DNA of 64,000 nt from Flavihumibacter stibioxidans (GTDB lineage: Bacteria > Bacteroidota > Bacteroidia > Chitinophagales > Chitinophagaceae): NCBI RefSeq assembly GCF_014332695.1, contig NZ_MBUA01000027.1:186001-250000 (forward strand), written 5' to 3'. Positions 1 through 10,044 of this stretch are shown here, in pieces. The number at the start of each line of letters is the position of its first letter. Position 1 is the stretch's first letter. The notes under the pieces are model-generated. The model saw only the letters and a program-made list of their open reading frames with translations. It was not told the origin of the DNA and searched no databases. The translations under genes and the position numbers were made by a program.

Positions 1-71
1 AATTATCAGGGATCTCTTTTTTTGTGTCAATCCCGCATTGGGTGCTTCATCAAATGATTCAGGAAATATAA

Positions 72-1277
72 TCAGAACGCATTCTCCAGGATTACTGCAT
101 AACCCTGCCCAACTCCAATACACATGGTTACCAATGCATATTTTTTTTGTTGTTTTTGTAATTCCAGGGAAGCAGTATAAATGATCCTTGCACCGGTCAT
201 TCCCAGCGGGTGCCCCAGTGCAATGGCTCCTCCGTTCGGGTTAATTCTTGGATCATCATCTTTCATCCCCAGTTCACGTATGCAGGCAAGACTTTGTGCG
301 GCGAAAGCTTCGTTGAGTTCTATTATGTCTATATCGTCCAGTGTAAGGCCGGCTTTCGCCAGGGCCTTTTTGGTGGCTTCAACCGGGCCGATTCCCATGA
401 TACGGGGCTCGCAACCTATGACTGCACTGGCTAGGATCTTTGCTTTTGGTTGAATACCATGTTTTCTAACGGCCGTTTCTGATGCTACCAGCAATGCCAC
501 AGCGCCATCATTCAGGCCGGAAGCGTTACCGGCTGTTACAGTGCCATTTTCTTTTTTGAAAGCGGGATTGAGTTTCGCCAGCCCCTCAATGGTGGTGGCG
601 GGTTTAATAAACTCATCCTGTTCGAAACTGGTATGGCTTTTTTTGCCGGGAATATGCACTGGTAATATTTCTTCCGCGAAACGCCCGCCGGAGGCCGCAT
701 TGGCTGCCTTCATCTGCGAACGATACGCAAATGCGTCCTGATCCTCCCGACTAATTTTGTATATGGCAGCAAGGTTTTCTGCAGTAACGCCCATCGCGTC
801 CACCCCGTACATTTTCTCCATTTCGGGATTTATAAACCGCCAGCCAAAACTGCTGTCAAACATTTTCTGGTCCGTGCCAAATGCTTTACTGCTCTTGGAT
901 AACACATATGGCCCGCGGGTCATGTGCTCCACACCGCCGGCAATAAAGAGTTCGCCATCACCATTATGAATGGCCCTGGCGGCATTTATAACGGCGCTCA
1001 TCCCCGAAGCACATAACCGATTCACAGTTTCCCCGGGAACTGTATAGGGCAGTCCGGCCAGCAGCAGTGACATCCTGGCCACGTTCCTGTTGTCTTCACC
1101 CGCCTGGTTCACACAGCCCAGTATCACATCATCAATTTCGAAAGGTGATATGTTTGCATTCCTTCTCATCAACTCGCGGATCACCATGGCCGCCAGGTCA
1201 TCCGCCCTGACTGGCGCCAGGGTTCCGCCAAAACTTCCGATAGGAGTGCGGATTCCATCAATTATAAATGCTGGCAT
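72..1277 (-). CDS. pcaF: 3-oxoadipyl-CoA thiolase (acetyl-CoA C-acyltransferase)
   Basis: A 401-residue thiolase that would cleave 3-oxoadipyl-CoA to succinyl-CoA and acetyl-CoA at the end of aromatic-acid or phenylacetate breakdown. Seen: nucleophile Cys89 in NRLCASG, His356 in GHPLG and the second Cys386 in CIGVGQG, all three expected catalytic residues. The N-terminal stretch IDGIRTPIG and the block LGCVNQAGEDNRNVAR are close to PaaJ/PcaF as I remember them, which is why I prefer this over a general acetyl-CoA acetyltransferase. Length is normal for the family. It stands alone: no other pca or paa genes lie within the window, but the far side (left edge) is not visible. A general fatty-acid or acetoacetyl-CoA thiolase remains possible. 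Confidence 0.85.
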   Translation of the reverse strand: MPAFIIDGIRTPIGSFGGTLAPVRADDLAAMVIRELMRRNANISPFEIDDVILGCVNQAGEDNRNVARMSLLLAGLPYTVPGETVNRLCASGMSAVINAARAIHNGDGELFIAGGVEHMTRGPYVLSKSSKAFGTDQKMFDSSFGWRFINPEMEKMYGVDAMGVTAENLAAIYKISREDQDAFAYRSQMKAANAASGGRFAEEILPVHIPGKKSHTSFEQDEFIKPATTIEGLAKLNPAFKKENGTVTAGNASGLNDGAVALLVASETAVRKHGIQPKAKILASAVIGCEPRIMGIGPVEATKKALAKAGLTLDDIDIIELNEAFAAQSLACIRELGMKDDDPRINPNGGAIALGHPLGMTGARIIYTASLELQKQQKKYALVTMCIGVGQGYAVILENAF

Positions 1278-1463
1278 CTATGTTTTTTTATGTGGTTTAG
1301 CTGACCAAATTACAAATTTGGCGCGGTTGCAAAAATTGCTGATGTTTCCGGAAGGCAGGACAATTTTCCGTTCATCAAACAGGTTTCCGAAAATCCGGGC
1401 AGCCTTTATAGTTTTGATTGAAGCAGTTTAACCATTTTTCATCAGAGATTTTTTAAAATTAAC

Positions 1464-2075
1464 ATGTATATTCCAAAGCATTTCCGTGCCGAAAACGAAG
1501 AGGAAATATTTTCTTTCATGCAGCAATACAGTTTTGCAACGATAGTTACGGCAAAGAATAATCTTCCCATAGCCACCCATCTCCCCTTTACTGTTTCGCG
1601 TAAAGAGGGGCGGATTACCATGGCTGCTCATTTCGCAAAGGCAAATGATCAATGGAAAGATCTTGACGGTGGTCGGGTACTGGTGATCTTCAGCGAACCC
1701 CATGCGTATATTTCCCCCAAACATTACGATAAGGAACAATCCGTGCCTACCTGGAACTATATCTCCGTTCATGCATATGGGAATGCCAGCCTGGTTTCTG
1801 AGCCGGGCGCTGCCATGGCTATGCTGGAGGATATGATAAATCAGTATGAACCCGGGTATAAGGTCCAGTGGGATGGACTTCCCCTGGAATTCAAACTTAA
1901 AATGCTGAATGGTATCGTTGCATTTGAGATCCATGTCGATGACCTGCAGGCTGTCCAAAAGCTTAGTCAGAACAAATCTGCTGTGGAGCAGAAAAGGATT
2001 GTTGATACCCTTTCCGCAAGTCCGCACGAATCAGAAAAAAAGATTGCTGAATATATGGCGCGTAATCTGGAATAA
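1464..2075 (+). CDS. PaiB-family FMN-binding protein
   Basis: A 203-residue member of the PaiB family (FMN-binding negative regulator / flavin reductase-like split barrel). Seen: MYIPKHFR at the start, the ATHLPF segment and the VPTWNY motif near residue 95, all typical of the family. Bacillus PaiB is described as a repressor of sporulation and protease genes, but most relatives are untested and may be flavin or heme-dependent oxidoreductases. It reads divergently from the thiolase across 186 bases and lies 16 bases upstream of the M28 peptidase, with which it may be co-transcribed. The start is ATG at 1464; no other in-frame ATG lies close upstream. Confidence 0.8.
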   Translation: MYIPKHFRAENEEEIFSFMQQYSFATIVTAKNNLPIATHLPFTVSRKEGRITMAAHFAKANDQWKDLDGGRVLVIFSEPHAYISPKHYDKEQSVPTWNYISVHAYGNASLVSEPGAAMAMLEDMINQYEPGYKVQWDGLPLEFKLKMLNGIVAFEIHVDDLQAVQKLSQNKSAVEQKRIVDTLSASPHESEKKIAEYMARNLE

Positions 2076-2091
2076 AACAAGCACAAACAAC

Positions 2092-3648
2092 ATGAGAAAT
2101 TTGAAGCCAATTTTGTTATCAGGGTTATTGTTTGTCGGGTCAGTGGGACTGGCAAACAATAATGATTCACTAATCGTCAGCGGCATTGTAAAGGAGGCCA
2201 CGGAGAATTCACATCTTGAAAAACTGGCGCATGAGCTGGTGGATGGTATAGGTCCGAGGCTGGTAGGGACGCCACAGATGACCCAGGCAAAAGACTGGGC
2301 CATCAAAAAATACAATGAATGGGGCATCCCCGCCCGCATGGAAACATGGGGGGAATGGCGCGGATGGGAACGGGGGGCAACCCATATTGATATGATCTCG
2401 CCAAGGGTCAAATCCCTGGAAGGAATGCAGCTCGCCTGGAGTCCCGGCACCAAAGGAAAATCTGTTACCGCAGAAACTATTATTATCGCGGACCAGCCGG
2501 ATTCCATTTCCTTTCAGCAATGGTTACCCGCAGTTAAGGGGAAGTTCGTACTGATTTCCATGAACCAGCCAACCGGGCGTCCGGATTATAACTGGGAAGA
2601 ATATGCCACCAAAGATTCCTTTGAGAAAATGAAGAAAAACAGGGCGGCTCAGTCCGAGGCCTGGCGGAAAAGGATCAGCAAGACTGGGCTGAGTAACAAA
2701 GACCTGGCGCGTGCTTTGGAAAAAGCGGGAGCAGCCGGCATCATTTTATCCAACTGGTCTTCTGGTTTTGGGGTTAATAAAATTTTCGGAGCCAATACGA
2801 CGAAGATTCCCACCGTTGACATTGCGCTGGAAGATTATGGCATGCTCTATCGCCTGACTGAATCGGGTATCAGGCCGGTGATCAGCATTCGTGCCGATTC
2901 AAAAGAACTGGGTGTAGTGCCAACGTTTAATACCATCGCCGAGATCAAAGGTTCTGAGAAACCAGAAGAATACGTGTTGCTTTCCGCCCATTTTGACTCC
3001 TGGGATGGCGGCACCGGCGCTACCGATAATGCTACCGGTACCATCGTGATGATGGAAGCCATGCGTATATTGAAGAAGATTTACCCCAACCCCAGAAGAA
3101 CGATTATGGTTGGTCACTGGGGTAGTGAAGAGCAGGGATTGAATGGTTCCAGGGCCTTCGTGGAAGACCACCCGGAGATCGTATCCAATATCCAGGCCGT
3201 ATTCAACCAGGATAACGGGACCGGCAGGGTGGTTAACCTGGCGGGACAGGGTTTCCTTCATTCCTATGACTATCTTGGCCGCTGGTTGTCAAAAGTTCCG
3301 GAGAATATCCGCAAAGAAATCGAAACAAGATTCCCCGGAACACCCGGTGGCGGCGGATCTGATTATGCCTCTTTTGTCGCTGTTGGTGCACCGGCATTTT
3401 CACTGAGCTCTTTGAGCTGGTCATATGGCAGCTATACCTGGCATACCAATCGGGATACCTACGATAAAATTGTGTTCGACGACGTACGCAGCAATGCTAT
3501 CCTGACGGCAATACTCGTGTATATGGCCTGTGAGGAAAAGGAAAAGACTTCCCGGGAAAAAGCAGTATTGCCGCTAAATCCGGTGACGGGTAAACAAATG
3601 GAATGGCCTGCACAAAGAAAGGCAAACCGGAAGGGCGGACTGGATTAA
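2092..3648 (+). CDS. Secreted M28-family zinc metallopeptidase
   Basis: A 518-residue exported aminopeptidase-type protein. I chose ATG 2092 because it gives a signal peptide (MRNLKPILLSGLLFVGSVGLA) followed by mature protein; the open frame runs further upstream only through the PaiB gene. Middle region (about 110-270) fits a PA insert; the catalytic domain follows with the M28 metal ligands His300 (SAHFD), Asp312 (ATDNATG), Glu346/Glu347 (SEEQG), Asp374 (NQDNG) and His451 (WHTNRDT). It should sit in the periplasm or outside the cell and remove N-terminal residues from peptides. It ends one base before the convergent VWA gene, so no separate terminator fits there. Confidence 0.88.
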   Translation: MRNLKPILLSGLLFVGSVGLANNNDSLIVSGIVKEATENSHLEKLAHELVDGIGPRLVGTPQMTQAKDWAIKKYNEWGIPARMETWGEWRGWERGATHIDMISPRVKSLEGMQLAWSPGTKGKSVTAETIIIADQPDSISFQQWLPAVKGKFVLISMNQPTGRPDYNWEEYATKDSFEKMKKNRAAQSEAWRKRISKTGLSNKDLARALEKAGAAGIILSNWSSGFGVNKIFGANTTKIPTVDIALEDYGMLYRLTESGIRPVISIRADSKELGVVPTFNTIAEIKGSEKPEEYVLLSAHFDSWDGGTGATDNATGTIVMMEAMRILKKIYPNPRRTIMVGHWGSEEQGLNGSRAFVEDHPEIVSNIQAVFNQDNGTGRVVNLAGQGFLHSYDYLGRWLSKVPENIRKEIETRFPGTPGGGGSDYASFVAVGAPAFSLSSLSWSYGSYTWHTNRDTYDKIVFDDVRSNAILTAILVYMACEEKEKTSREKAVLPLNPVTGKQMEWPAQRKANRKGGLD

Positions 3649-3649
3649 T

Positions 3650-4777
3650 TTACAGCCAGTTGCCCAATTTTTTCAGGCTATCGGCATTGTGCGCGGCTGC
3701 CAATACATCAATATAGGGAAGGGCAGCCTGCATACCGGCCGTATCGGGTTGGTAACCCGAATGACCTGCAAGAGGATTGAGCCAGATGATTTTTTTAGAC
3801 TTATTATGAATGGCTGACAGGGCACCAGCGATCTCATGTGGATCGCCGGTGTCCCAGCCATCACTCAGGATGATCACAATCGTTTTTTTGTCCAGCAGGT
3901 TATCCGCATACTCACGCACGAAGTCCGCCAGGCAGGCTCCGATCCTTGTGCCTCCGCTCCAGCCCAGTTTTTCAGTGCCTAATATTTTTTTTGTGTCAGA
4001 GAATTCCTGCTGTTTTAACTGTGATGTTATTCGTTTAAGTCCAGTGCTGAATACAAAAGTTTCCACCCGGTTGAAAACCTGCTGGAATGCATACAGGAAC
4101 TGGAGCAGGAAGGCGGTATAAAGTTCCATAGACCTGCTGGCATCACAGAGGATCACCAGCTTCATCCTGTTTTTTTTGGGGCGTCGGTAAACAATATCCA
4201 ATAATTCACCACCGCGCCGAAGGTTTTTACGCAGTGTCCGGCGCAGGTCGGGTTGCCTGGTTTTACCGGATGGCTCATGCCTTCGGTTAGCCTTCACTGA
4301 GAGTTTCCTTGCTATTGTTCTGAGGTATTGCTGCAGTGAATACAACTCGTCATCGGGGATATTGCTGAAATCTTTCCGGGCAAGGTTTTCCCGGGTGCTG
4401 AAAGTGGCAGTTTCTTCCGTATCCTTATTTCGGTTCCCATGCAGCCAGGTCTGCAATGCCCTGAAAGATGCATCCGGACCGGGTTTTGGCTTTTCCTGTT
4501 TTTTCTCCGGCACCTGCTTTTCTTTGGCGTCAACGGCCTTATCCAGTTCCTTCCAGAATTGCCTGAAGAGGTCATCAAACTGTTCCAGCTCTTTTTGCGA
4601 TTTGCACAGGGTGGCTCTCATGGCAAGCTGGTATTCCTGTTTGCTGCCGATATTTATTTCCGCCAGTGCAAGTAATAACAGGTTCTCTTCCGGCGGTCCT
4701 ATAGCATAGCCTTTAGTCCGCAGGAACCTGCAGAATAAAATGATATTTTTCGCCAGGGATGTTTGACGGCTGATCAT
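3650..4777 (-). CDS. VWA-domain protein, CoxE-like
   Basis: A 375-residue protein with a von Willebrand A domain in the C-terminal half. The metal-binding MIDAS motif DASRS is at 212-216, and later GGTRIG and LSDGWDTGDP fit the remaining MIDAS positions. The N-terminal 100 residues are helical and include a charged Lys/Glu/Pro-rich linker. CoxE proteins work with a MoxR ATPase (CoxD) in maturing the metal centre of CO-dehydrogenase-type enzymes. It lies two bases downstream of the MoxR gene and is the last gene of the cox-like operon. Family assignment is secure; a role in cofactor insertion here is inferred from neighbours. Confidence 0.85.
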   Translation of the reverse strand: MISRQTSLAKNIILFCRFLRTKGYAIGPPEENLLLLALAEINIGSKQEYQLAMRATLCKSQKELEQFDDLFRQFWKELDKAVDAKEKQVPEKKQEKPKPGPDASFRALQTWLHGNRNKDTEETATFSTRENLARKDFSNIPDDELYSLQQYLRTIARKLSVKANRRHEPSGKTRQPDLRRTLRKNLRRGGELLDIVYRRPKKNRMKLVILCDASRSMELYTAFLLQFLYAFQQVFNRVETFVFSTGLKRITSQLKQQEFSDTKKILGTEKLGWSGGTRIGACLADFVREYADNLLDKKTIVIILSDGWDTGDPHEIAGALSAIHNKSKKIIWLNPLAGHSGYQPDTAGMQAALPYIDVLAAAHNADSLKKLGNWL

Positions 4778-4779
4778 GA

Positions 4780-5688
4780 TTAAGGCAGCTTGGAAGTGAT
4801 GCCGGTCTTTTCCATCAGCTCACTGAGAGATAGCTGCACCTGGCGGGTGTCTTTCCAGTCCTTAATAACCAGACCAAGGGTCTGTTCAATGATGGCCTTG
4901 TCAAGGTATTCAATGTGTAAAGCTGATAAAGCCGCCGCCCAGTCGAGTGTCTCTGCGATTCCGGGAGATTTCTCCAGTTTCATAGCCCTCAACTCCTGTA
5001 CAAAACGGGTGATTTGTTCCGCCAGCCTGGATTCGATCCCCGGTAGTTTTGTTTTTACGATCATCCACTCTTTTTCAAAATCGGGATAACCGATATACAG
5101 GTACATACATCTCCTGCGCAATGCATCGCTCAATTCGCGTGTACGGTTTCCCGTTAGTATCACCTGCGGGATATGACTGGCTTTAATGGTGCCTGTTTCA
5201 GGAATGGTGATCTGCCAGTCGCTCAGCACTTCCAGCAGGAAGCTTTCAAACTCTTCGTCTGAACGGTCTATTTCATCAATGAGTAATACAGGCTTCTGGT
5301 GGTGTGTGATGGCCTGCAGCAGGGGGCGCTTCATGAGGAATGCATCGCTGAAAATGGTTTGTTCCTTTTCTTCAATGCTTTGCTCTGATTGTTCGGTCAT
5401 CTTCAGGTGTAACAGCTGGCGCTGGTAATTCCATTCATACAGGGCATGCGTGGCATCCAGTCCTTCATAGCACTGTAGCCTGATCAGGTCGGTTTCAAGG
5501 GCCCTGGCCATCACTTTCGCGATCTCTGTCTTACCCACACCGGCGGGGCCTTCAATCAGCAGGGGTTTATTAAGCCTGAGCGACAGGTAAACCGACATGG
5601 CCACACTATCATCGGTAATATAACCCTGGTCCAGCAGCATTTTTTTGATATCCTGCAGGTCAATTTCTTCCTTCTTATGTACTGTCAT
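4780..5688 (-). CDS. MoxR-family AAA+ ATPase, CoxD-like
   Basis: A 302-residue AAA+ ATPase. Walker A is GPAGVGKT at 47-54 and Walker B is LLIDEIDRSD near 137; TGNRTRELSDALRRRC contains sensor 1 and the arginine finger. MoxR/CoxD proteins are chaperone-like ATPases that, together with a VWA partner, mature metalloenzymes; in Oligotropha CoxD is reported to help assemble the Mo/Cu site of CO dehydrogenase. Here it sits between the FAD subunit (22-base gap) and the VWA gene (2-base gap), the standard MoxR-VWA pairing. Length and motif order are normal. Confidence 0.9.
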   Translation of the reverse strand: MTVHKKEEIDLQDIKKMLLDQGYITDDSVAMSVYLSLRLNKPLLIEGPAGVGKTEIAKVMARALETDLIRLQCYEGLDATHALYEWNYQRQLLHLKMTEQSEQSIEEKEQTIFSDAFLMKRPLLQAITHHQKPVLLIDEIDRSDEEFESFLLEVLSDWQITIPETGTIKASHIPQVILTGNRTRELSDALRRRCMYLYIGYPDFEKEWMIVKTKLPGIESRLAEQITRFVQELRAMKLEKSPGIAETLDWAAALSALHIEYLDKAIIEQTLGLVIKDWKDTRQVQLSLSELMEKTGITSKLP

Positions 5689-5710
5689 GCACGCGTTATT
5701 TCAACAGTTG

Positions 5711-6544
5711 TCAGCTTACAGCATTCAATGCTTTGGCCAGATAAACCCTTGCAAGGTGCTGCCTGTATTCTGAGGAGGCGAAATGGTCACCCAGGACATT
5801 AACCCCAGCCAGGGCCAGATCAGCAGCGGACCCTATGGATGCATCTGAGACCGGCTGGCCCGAGAGGGCATTTTCTGCAGCAGTGGCCCGGAATGCATTT
5901 TCGCTTACTCCCGTAAAGGCGATCCTGGTTTTACCATCAGGAGAACGCATTGCTGCGCAACCCACAATGGCAAACCTGGAAGCTGGTTGTGAGAATTTCT
6001 GGTAATTCATTTTTGTTCCGGCTGCGGGAATAGGTACCCTGATGGCTGTAATGATTTCATTTTCCCCGAGAGCAGTAGAAAAGAAACCGGTAAAGAAATC
6101 AGTTGCGGCAATTTTCCGCAAGCCACCGCTTCCCTTTACCTCTATGCCTGCATCGGCAGCCAAAACCAGGGCCGGCCAGTCTGCTGCCGGGTCTGCATGG
6201 GCAAGGCTTCCGCCAATGGTGCCATAATTTCGCACCTGCACGTCGCCGATGAGTGCAGCAGCTTCTGCAAAAAAGGATAATTTGTTTCTGATCAGTTCAC
6301 TGGTTGCGATATCACCATGTGTGGTGCCGGCACCGATCACGATCTCGCCGCCTTCTTCGCGGATCCCTTTCAATGCTTCGATCCTGGAAATGTCGATGAG
6401 TTTGGCTGGCTGGTTCAGCCTGAGTTTCATGGCAGGGAGGAGACTGTGACCGCCTGCCAGTATTTTGGAATCGCCCGATGATAAAGCTGCGATCGCTTCG
6501 TCAACCGAGCCTGCTTTCTGGTAGTCAAATGCTACGGGTATCAT
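5711..6544 (-). CDS. FAD-binding subunit of a molybdenum hydroxylase, CoxM-like
   Basis: A 277-residue subunit of the xanthine dehydrogenase / CO dehydrogenase medium-chain family. The flavin-binding motifs are visible as AGGHSLLP (near 31) and TIGGSLAHADPAAD (near 109). It passes electrons from the iron-sulfur subunit to FAD and on to an acceptor such as quinone. It is the fourth gene of the operon, 18 bases after the large subunit and 22 before MoxR. Length is typical (about 270-290). The family cannot by itself tell CO dehydrogenase from other aldehyde or purine hydroxylases. Confidence 0.9.
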   Translation of the reverse strand: MIPVAFDYQKAGSVDEAIAALSSGDSKILAGGHSLLPAMKLRLNQPAKLIDISRIEALKGIREEGGEIVIGAGTTHGDIATSELIRNKLSFFAEAAALIGDVQVRNYGTIGGSLAHADPAADWPALVLAADAGIEVKGSGGLRKIAATDFFTGFFSTALGENEIITAIRVPIPAAGTKMNYQKFSQPASRFAIVGCAAMRSPDGKTRIAFTGVSENAFRATAAENALSGQPVSDASIGSAADLALAGVNVLGDHFASSEYRQHLARVYLAKALNAVS

Positions 6545-6562
6545 AATTTCTTGTTTGTTTGT

Positions 6563-8938
6563 TTAGGATTGCATGGCTCGCCATACTCTTTCTGATGTCA
6601 TGGGCATCCTGATGTCTTTCACCTTGTGACCGGCACTCCAGAGCGCATCGATCACAGCATTCACCACAGCCGGAGTGGAACCGATAGCTCCTGCCTCTCC
6701 GGCACCTTTCACGCCTAAAGGGTTGTGCGGACAGGGTGTTACCTGGCTTGCGGTTTCAAACATCGGAAAATCATCTGCCCTGGGCATGCAGTAGTCCATA
6801 TAGGATCCATTGGTTAACTGGCCGTTTTCGTCGTAATCGGCGCCTTCGAAAAGGGCTTGTCCGATGCCCTGCGCCAGACCGCCGTGGATCTGTCCTTCCA
6901 CAATCATCGGGTTGATGATATTACCCACATCATCCACTGCCACGAACCGTTTCAGGTGGACCTTGCCGGTTTCTTTCTCCACTTCCACTACGGCAATATG
7001 ACAGCCAAAAGGATAGGTGAAATTGGCCGGGTCATAGAAGCTGCTGAAATCGAGTCCGGGTTCCAGGTCCTTCGGATAATGATGCGGCACATAGGCAGTG
7101 AGGGCAACATCGCCGAAGCTCACCGATTTGTCGGTACCCTTAACCGTGAATTTCCCGTTTTCAAAATTGACATCGCCTTCACTGGCTTCCAGTTTATGGG
7201 CAGCGATTTTCTTGCCTTTTTCAATGATCTTTTCAATACTTTTCACAATGGCGCTGCCGCCAACGGCGAGGCTTCTTGATCCGTATGTGCCCATTCCAAA
7301 GGCAACTGCCTCACTGTCGCCATGAATGATCTCCACATCTTCCATCGGGATGCCGAATTTGTCGGCCACCACCTGTGCGAAAGTGGTTTCGTGCCCCTGG
7401 CCATGTGAATGTGCGCCGGTGTAAACGCTCACTTTCCCCGTTGGCTGAATCCTGACCTGTCCAACTTCGTATAGCCCTGCCCTTGCGCCCAGTGATCCTA
7501 CGACGGCGGAAGGAGCGATGCCACAGGCTTCTATATACGTAGATATGCCGATGCCCAGCAGACGACCATTGGCAGCGGCCTCTTTCTGGGCCTTGCGCAG
7601 GTCGGCATAGCCGAGCATTTCAATTCCTTTTTTCAAAACGCCCTGGTAATTGCCGCTGTCATATTGCAATGCCACCTGGGTCTGGTAGCCGGGCTGGGTG
7701 ATTCCGTCAAATGGCGGGATGAAATTCTTCATGCGCAGTTCCACCGGATCTGTGTTGAGTTCCAGTGCGGCGAGGTCCACCAGCCTTTCGAGCAGGTAGG
7801 TGGCTTCCGGGCGGCCGGCACCGCGGTAGGCATCCACGACACAGGTATTGGTGAATACAGCAGTTACATCCACATTGATTTTGGGTGTGGTGTACAAGCC
7901 CTGCAACAAGGTGCCATGTAAATAGGTCGGTACACAACTGGCGAAAGTGGATAGATAGGCTCCGAGATTGGCATAGGTTTTCACCCGTAGGGCCGTGATT
8001 TTACCATCCTTGTCAAAGCCCATATCAGCCTTGGTTATATGGTCACGTCCATGTGCATCCAACAGGAAACTTTCACTCCGGGTGGAAGTCCATTTAACCG
8101 GGCGGCCGATCTTACGGGTGGCCCAGGTCAGCAGTGCTTCTTCGGTATAGTGGAAGATCTTGCTGCCAAATCCGCCCCCAACATCGGGACCAACCACGCG
8201 CACTTTATGTTCAGGAATGCCTAATACAAATGCACACATCAGCAACCTGATGAGGTGTGGGTTTTGTGTGGAAGTGTATAAAGTATATTTATCTGTGCTT
8301 GCTTCGTAGCTGCTGTTATAGGCCCGGGGTTCGATGGCATTGGGTACCATGCGCTGGTTCACGAACTCAAGGGTGGTCACATGGGCCGAGGCAGCAATCG
8401 CGGCATCCACTTCTTCAATGGGATTTCCCAGAGTCCAGTCGAAACAGATATTGTTGGGCGCATCATCATGCACCAGCGAAGCGCCTGCCTGTGTGGCTTT
8501 AAATGCGTCTGTTACCGCGGGCAATTCCTCGTAGTCTACCATGACGACTTCGGCTGCGTCTTTTGCTTCTGCGGCTGATTCCGCTATCACGATGGCTACG
8601 GCATCTCCCACATGCAGGGCTTTGTCGGTCACCAGCAGCGGGTGCTTGGGTTCCTTCATAGGGTCGCCATTCTTAAAATGAAGCAACCAGCCGCAGGGAA
8701 CACCGTTCACTTCAGCCACATCTTTTCCGGTAAAGATGGCGACCACTCCGGGCATGGCTGCTGCGGCGCTGGTGTCTACGGAAAGTATGCGGGCATGCGC
8801 ATAAGGGCTGCGAACAAAAGACGCATAGGTCTGGTGGGGGAGAACGATATCATCCGTATAGTTTCCCTTGCCGGTGATGAATCTTTTGTCTTCTACCCGT
8901 TTTACTGATTTTCCAATCCATCCGTTAGTAGTGCTCAT
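6563..8938 (-). CDS. Molybdopterin-binding large subunit, form II CoxL-like
   Basis: A 791-residue catalytic subunit of the xanthine dehydrogenase superfamily. Seen: GGGFGSK near 254-260 and [10 protein letters not shown] near 514 for molybdopterin binding, and KGAGEAG near the C-terminus with the general-base Glu. The active-site loop at residues 370-376 reads AYRGAGR. That is the form II signature; true form I CO dehydrogenases carry AYRCSFR, whose Cys ligates copper, and that Cys is absent. The substrate is therefore open: CO, an aldehyde or an N-heterocycle. Start ATG overlaps the CoxS stop by four bases (ATGA), indicating coupled translation. Length is normal. Confidence 0.88.
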   Translation of the reverse strand: MSTTNGWIGKSVKRVEDKRFITGKGNYTDDIVLPHQTYASFVRSPYAHARILSVDTSAAAAMPGVVAIFTGKDVAEVNGVPCGWLLHFKNGDPMKEPKHPLLVTDKALHVGDAVAIVIAESAAEAKDAAEVVMVDYEELPAVTDAFKATQAGASLVHDDAPNNICFDWTLGNPIEEVDAAIAASAHVTTLEFVNQRMVPNAIEPRAYNSSYEASTDKYTLYTSTQNPHLIRLLMCAFVLGIPEHKVRVVGPDVGGGFGSKIFHYTEEALLTWATRKIGRPVKWTSTRSESFLLDAHGRDHITKADMGFDKDGKITALRVKTYANLGAYLSTFASCVPTYLHGTLLQGLYTTPKINVDVTAVFTNTCVVDAYRGAGRPEATYLLERLVDLAALELNTDPVELRMKNFIPPFDGITQPGYQTQVALQYDSGNYQGVLKKGIEMLGYADLRKAQKEAAANGRLLGIGISTYIEACGIAPSAVVGSLGARAGLYEVGQVRIQPTGKVSVYTGAHSHGQGHETTFAQVVADKFGIPMEDVEIIHGDSEAVAFGMGTYGSRSLAVGGSAIVKSIEKIIEKGKKIAAHKLEASEGDVNFENGKFTVKGTDKSVSFGDVALTAYVPHHYPKDLEPGLDFSSFYDPANFTYPFGCHIAVVEVEKETGKVHLKRFVAVDDVGNIINPMIVEGQIHGGLAQGIGQALFEGADYDENGQLTNGSYMDYCMPRADDFPMFETASQVTPCPHNPLGVKGAGEAGAIGSTPAVVNAVIDALWSAGHKVKDIRMPMTSERVWRAMQS

Positions 8939-9435
8939 GCTGCAACCTCCTTTTTGTTTTGCTGAACAGCCTGCATTTTTTCAGCAGCATACTGAACTGA
9001 TTTTACAATATTGTGGTAGCCGGTGCAGCGGCAGAAATTGCCTTCAAGAGCATGGCGAATGTCCGATTCACCGGGGTTGGGATTATGTTGCAACAGATCC
9101 GCTGCGGTCATGATCATTCCCGGTGTGCAGAAGCCGCACTGCAGTCCATGACATTCCCTGAAACCTTCCTGCAGGGGATGCAGTTCAATGCCGTTGGACA
9201 ACCCCTCAATGGTGGTGATCTCGCAGCCATCGGCCTGCACAGCCAGCATGGTGCAACTTTTGGCGGCCTTGCCATTGACATGGATCGTACAGGCGCCACA
9301 ACTGCTGGTGTCACAGCCTATGTGCGTGCCCGTTAGTCGAAGTGTGTCGCGCAGGTATTGCACCAGCAGGGTTCTTGGTTCAACGTCGTGGTGATAGTCC
9401 ACGCCGTTTACACGTACATGAATTCTTACGGACAT
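8935..9435 (-). CDS. (2Fe-2S) subunit, CoxS-like
   Basis: A 166-residue iron-sulfur subunit of a molybdenum hydroxylase. All eight cluster ligands are present: Cys41, 46, 49, 61 (plant-ferredoxin-type N-terminal cluster, CDTSSCGAC) and Cys100, 103, 135, 137 (C-terminal helical cluster, CGFC and CRC). It relays electrons between the molybdenum site and FAD. Order in the operon is G-S-L-M. The start at 9435 lies 12 bases after CoxG, and the stop overlaps the large-subunit start. Length is standard for CoxS (about 160). Confidence 0.92.
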   Translation of the reverse strand: MSVRIHVRVNGVDYHHDVEPRTLLVQYLRDTLRLTGTHIGCDTSSCGACTIHVNGKAAKSCTMLAVQADGCEITTIEGLSNGIELHPLQEGFRECHGLQCGFCTPGMIMTAADLLQHNPNPGESDIRHALEGNFCRCTGYHNIVKSVQYAAEKMQAVQQNKKEVAA

Positions 9436-9447
9436 AGTATAGATGGT

Positions 9448-9891
9448 TTATTGTTTATCCAGCTCTTTTTCGAGATTGGCAAAAAACTGTTTGGTGAGGG
9501 TGGCGGAAACGCCCCCCATTACCCGCTGGCCCATGCTGGCCAGCAACCCGGTCATTTTTGCCTGTCCATCAAATTGTATTTCGGTCTGGTTTTCACCAAG
9601 GGGCAGGAGGTCGATTTTAATGGCGGCATTGGCATTGCCGATCTTGCTGTGTTGCTGCACTTTCAGGGCAAATCCTTTTTCTTCGGAAATGTCTTCCATT
9701 TGCAGGTTTCCGGTGAAGGAACTGTTCACCGGTCCCAGTTTGATATCCAGGATTGATTTGTAGGTATTGTCGCCGGTTTTTTCCAGCCTGGAAATGCCCG
9801 GGACGATTTTGGCAAGTACATCGGTATCCATCAGCATCTTCCAGATTACAGATGGCGCCGCATTGACGGTGTGTTTTCCGTTTAATTGCAT
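9448..9891 (-). CDS. CoxG-like SRPBCC protein
   Basis: A 147-residue single-domain START/SRPBCC protein of the CoxG family. Seen: the opening pattern MQLNGKHTVNAAPSVIWKMLMD and the central LGPVNSSFTG, both characteristic. CoxG is thought to recruit or anchor CO dehydrogenase to the membrane and is encoded in most cox clusters. It is the first gene of the operon; upstream the bases 9894-9901 read, on the minus strand, close to a TAnnTTTG -7 box (one mismatch), almost touching the start codon. Function in this operon is inferred from context. Confidence 0.85.
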   Translation of the reverse strand: MQLNGKHTVNAAPSVIWKMLMDTDVLAKIVPGISRLEKTGDNTYKSILDIKLGPVNSSFTGNLQMEDISEEKGFALKVQQHSKIGNANAAIKIDLLPLGENQTEIQFDGQAKMTGLLASMGQRVMGGVSATLTKQFFANLEKELDKQ

Positions 9892-10006
9892 AACAGATAT
9901 ATGGCATTAGGAATTCGGCCCGGCGGCCGATAACACAATCGTAGCACTAAATCCTTCTTTAAGTTAGGAAAAAATCCTGGTTATGGATTTTTTTGTAGAG
10001 GGGCTT

Positions 10007-10043
10007 GTTTTGCGCAGGTGTTTTGCGCAGGTGTTTTGCGCAG
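10007..10043. repeat. 13-base tandem repeat, about 2.8 copies
   Basis: The unit GTTTTGCGCAGGT occurs at 10007-10019 and 10020-10032, with an 11-base partial third copy at 10033-10043. The last bases touch the 3' end of the small minus-strand gene that stops at 10045. No function is evident; it looks like slippage-type duplication in the spacer between coxG and this gene. The rest of 9902-10006 shows nothing recognisable. Confidence 0.9.
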
Positions 10044-10044
10044 A

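Noticed and set aside
6563-8938. True form I CO dehydrogenase
   Set aside because: The active-site loop lacks the Cys found in AYRCSFR; AYRGAGR marks form II or other hydroxylases.
10007-10043. Tandem repeat as a CRISPR array or attachment site
   Set aside because: Units are contiguous with no spacers, only 13 bases, and there are no cas or integrase genes.
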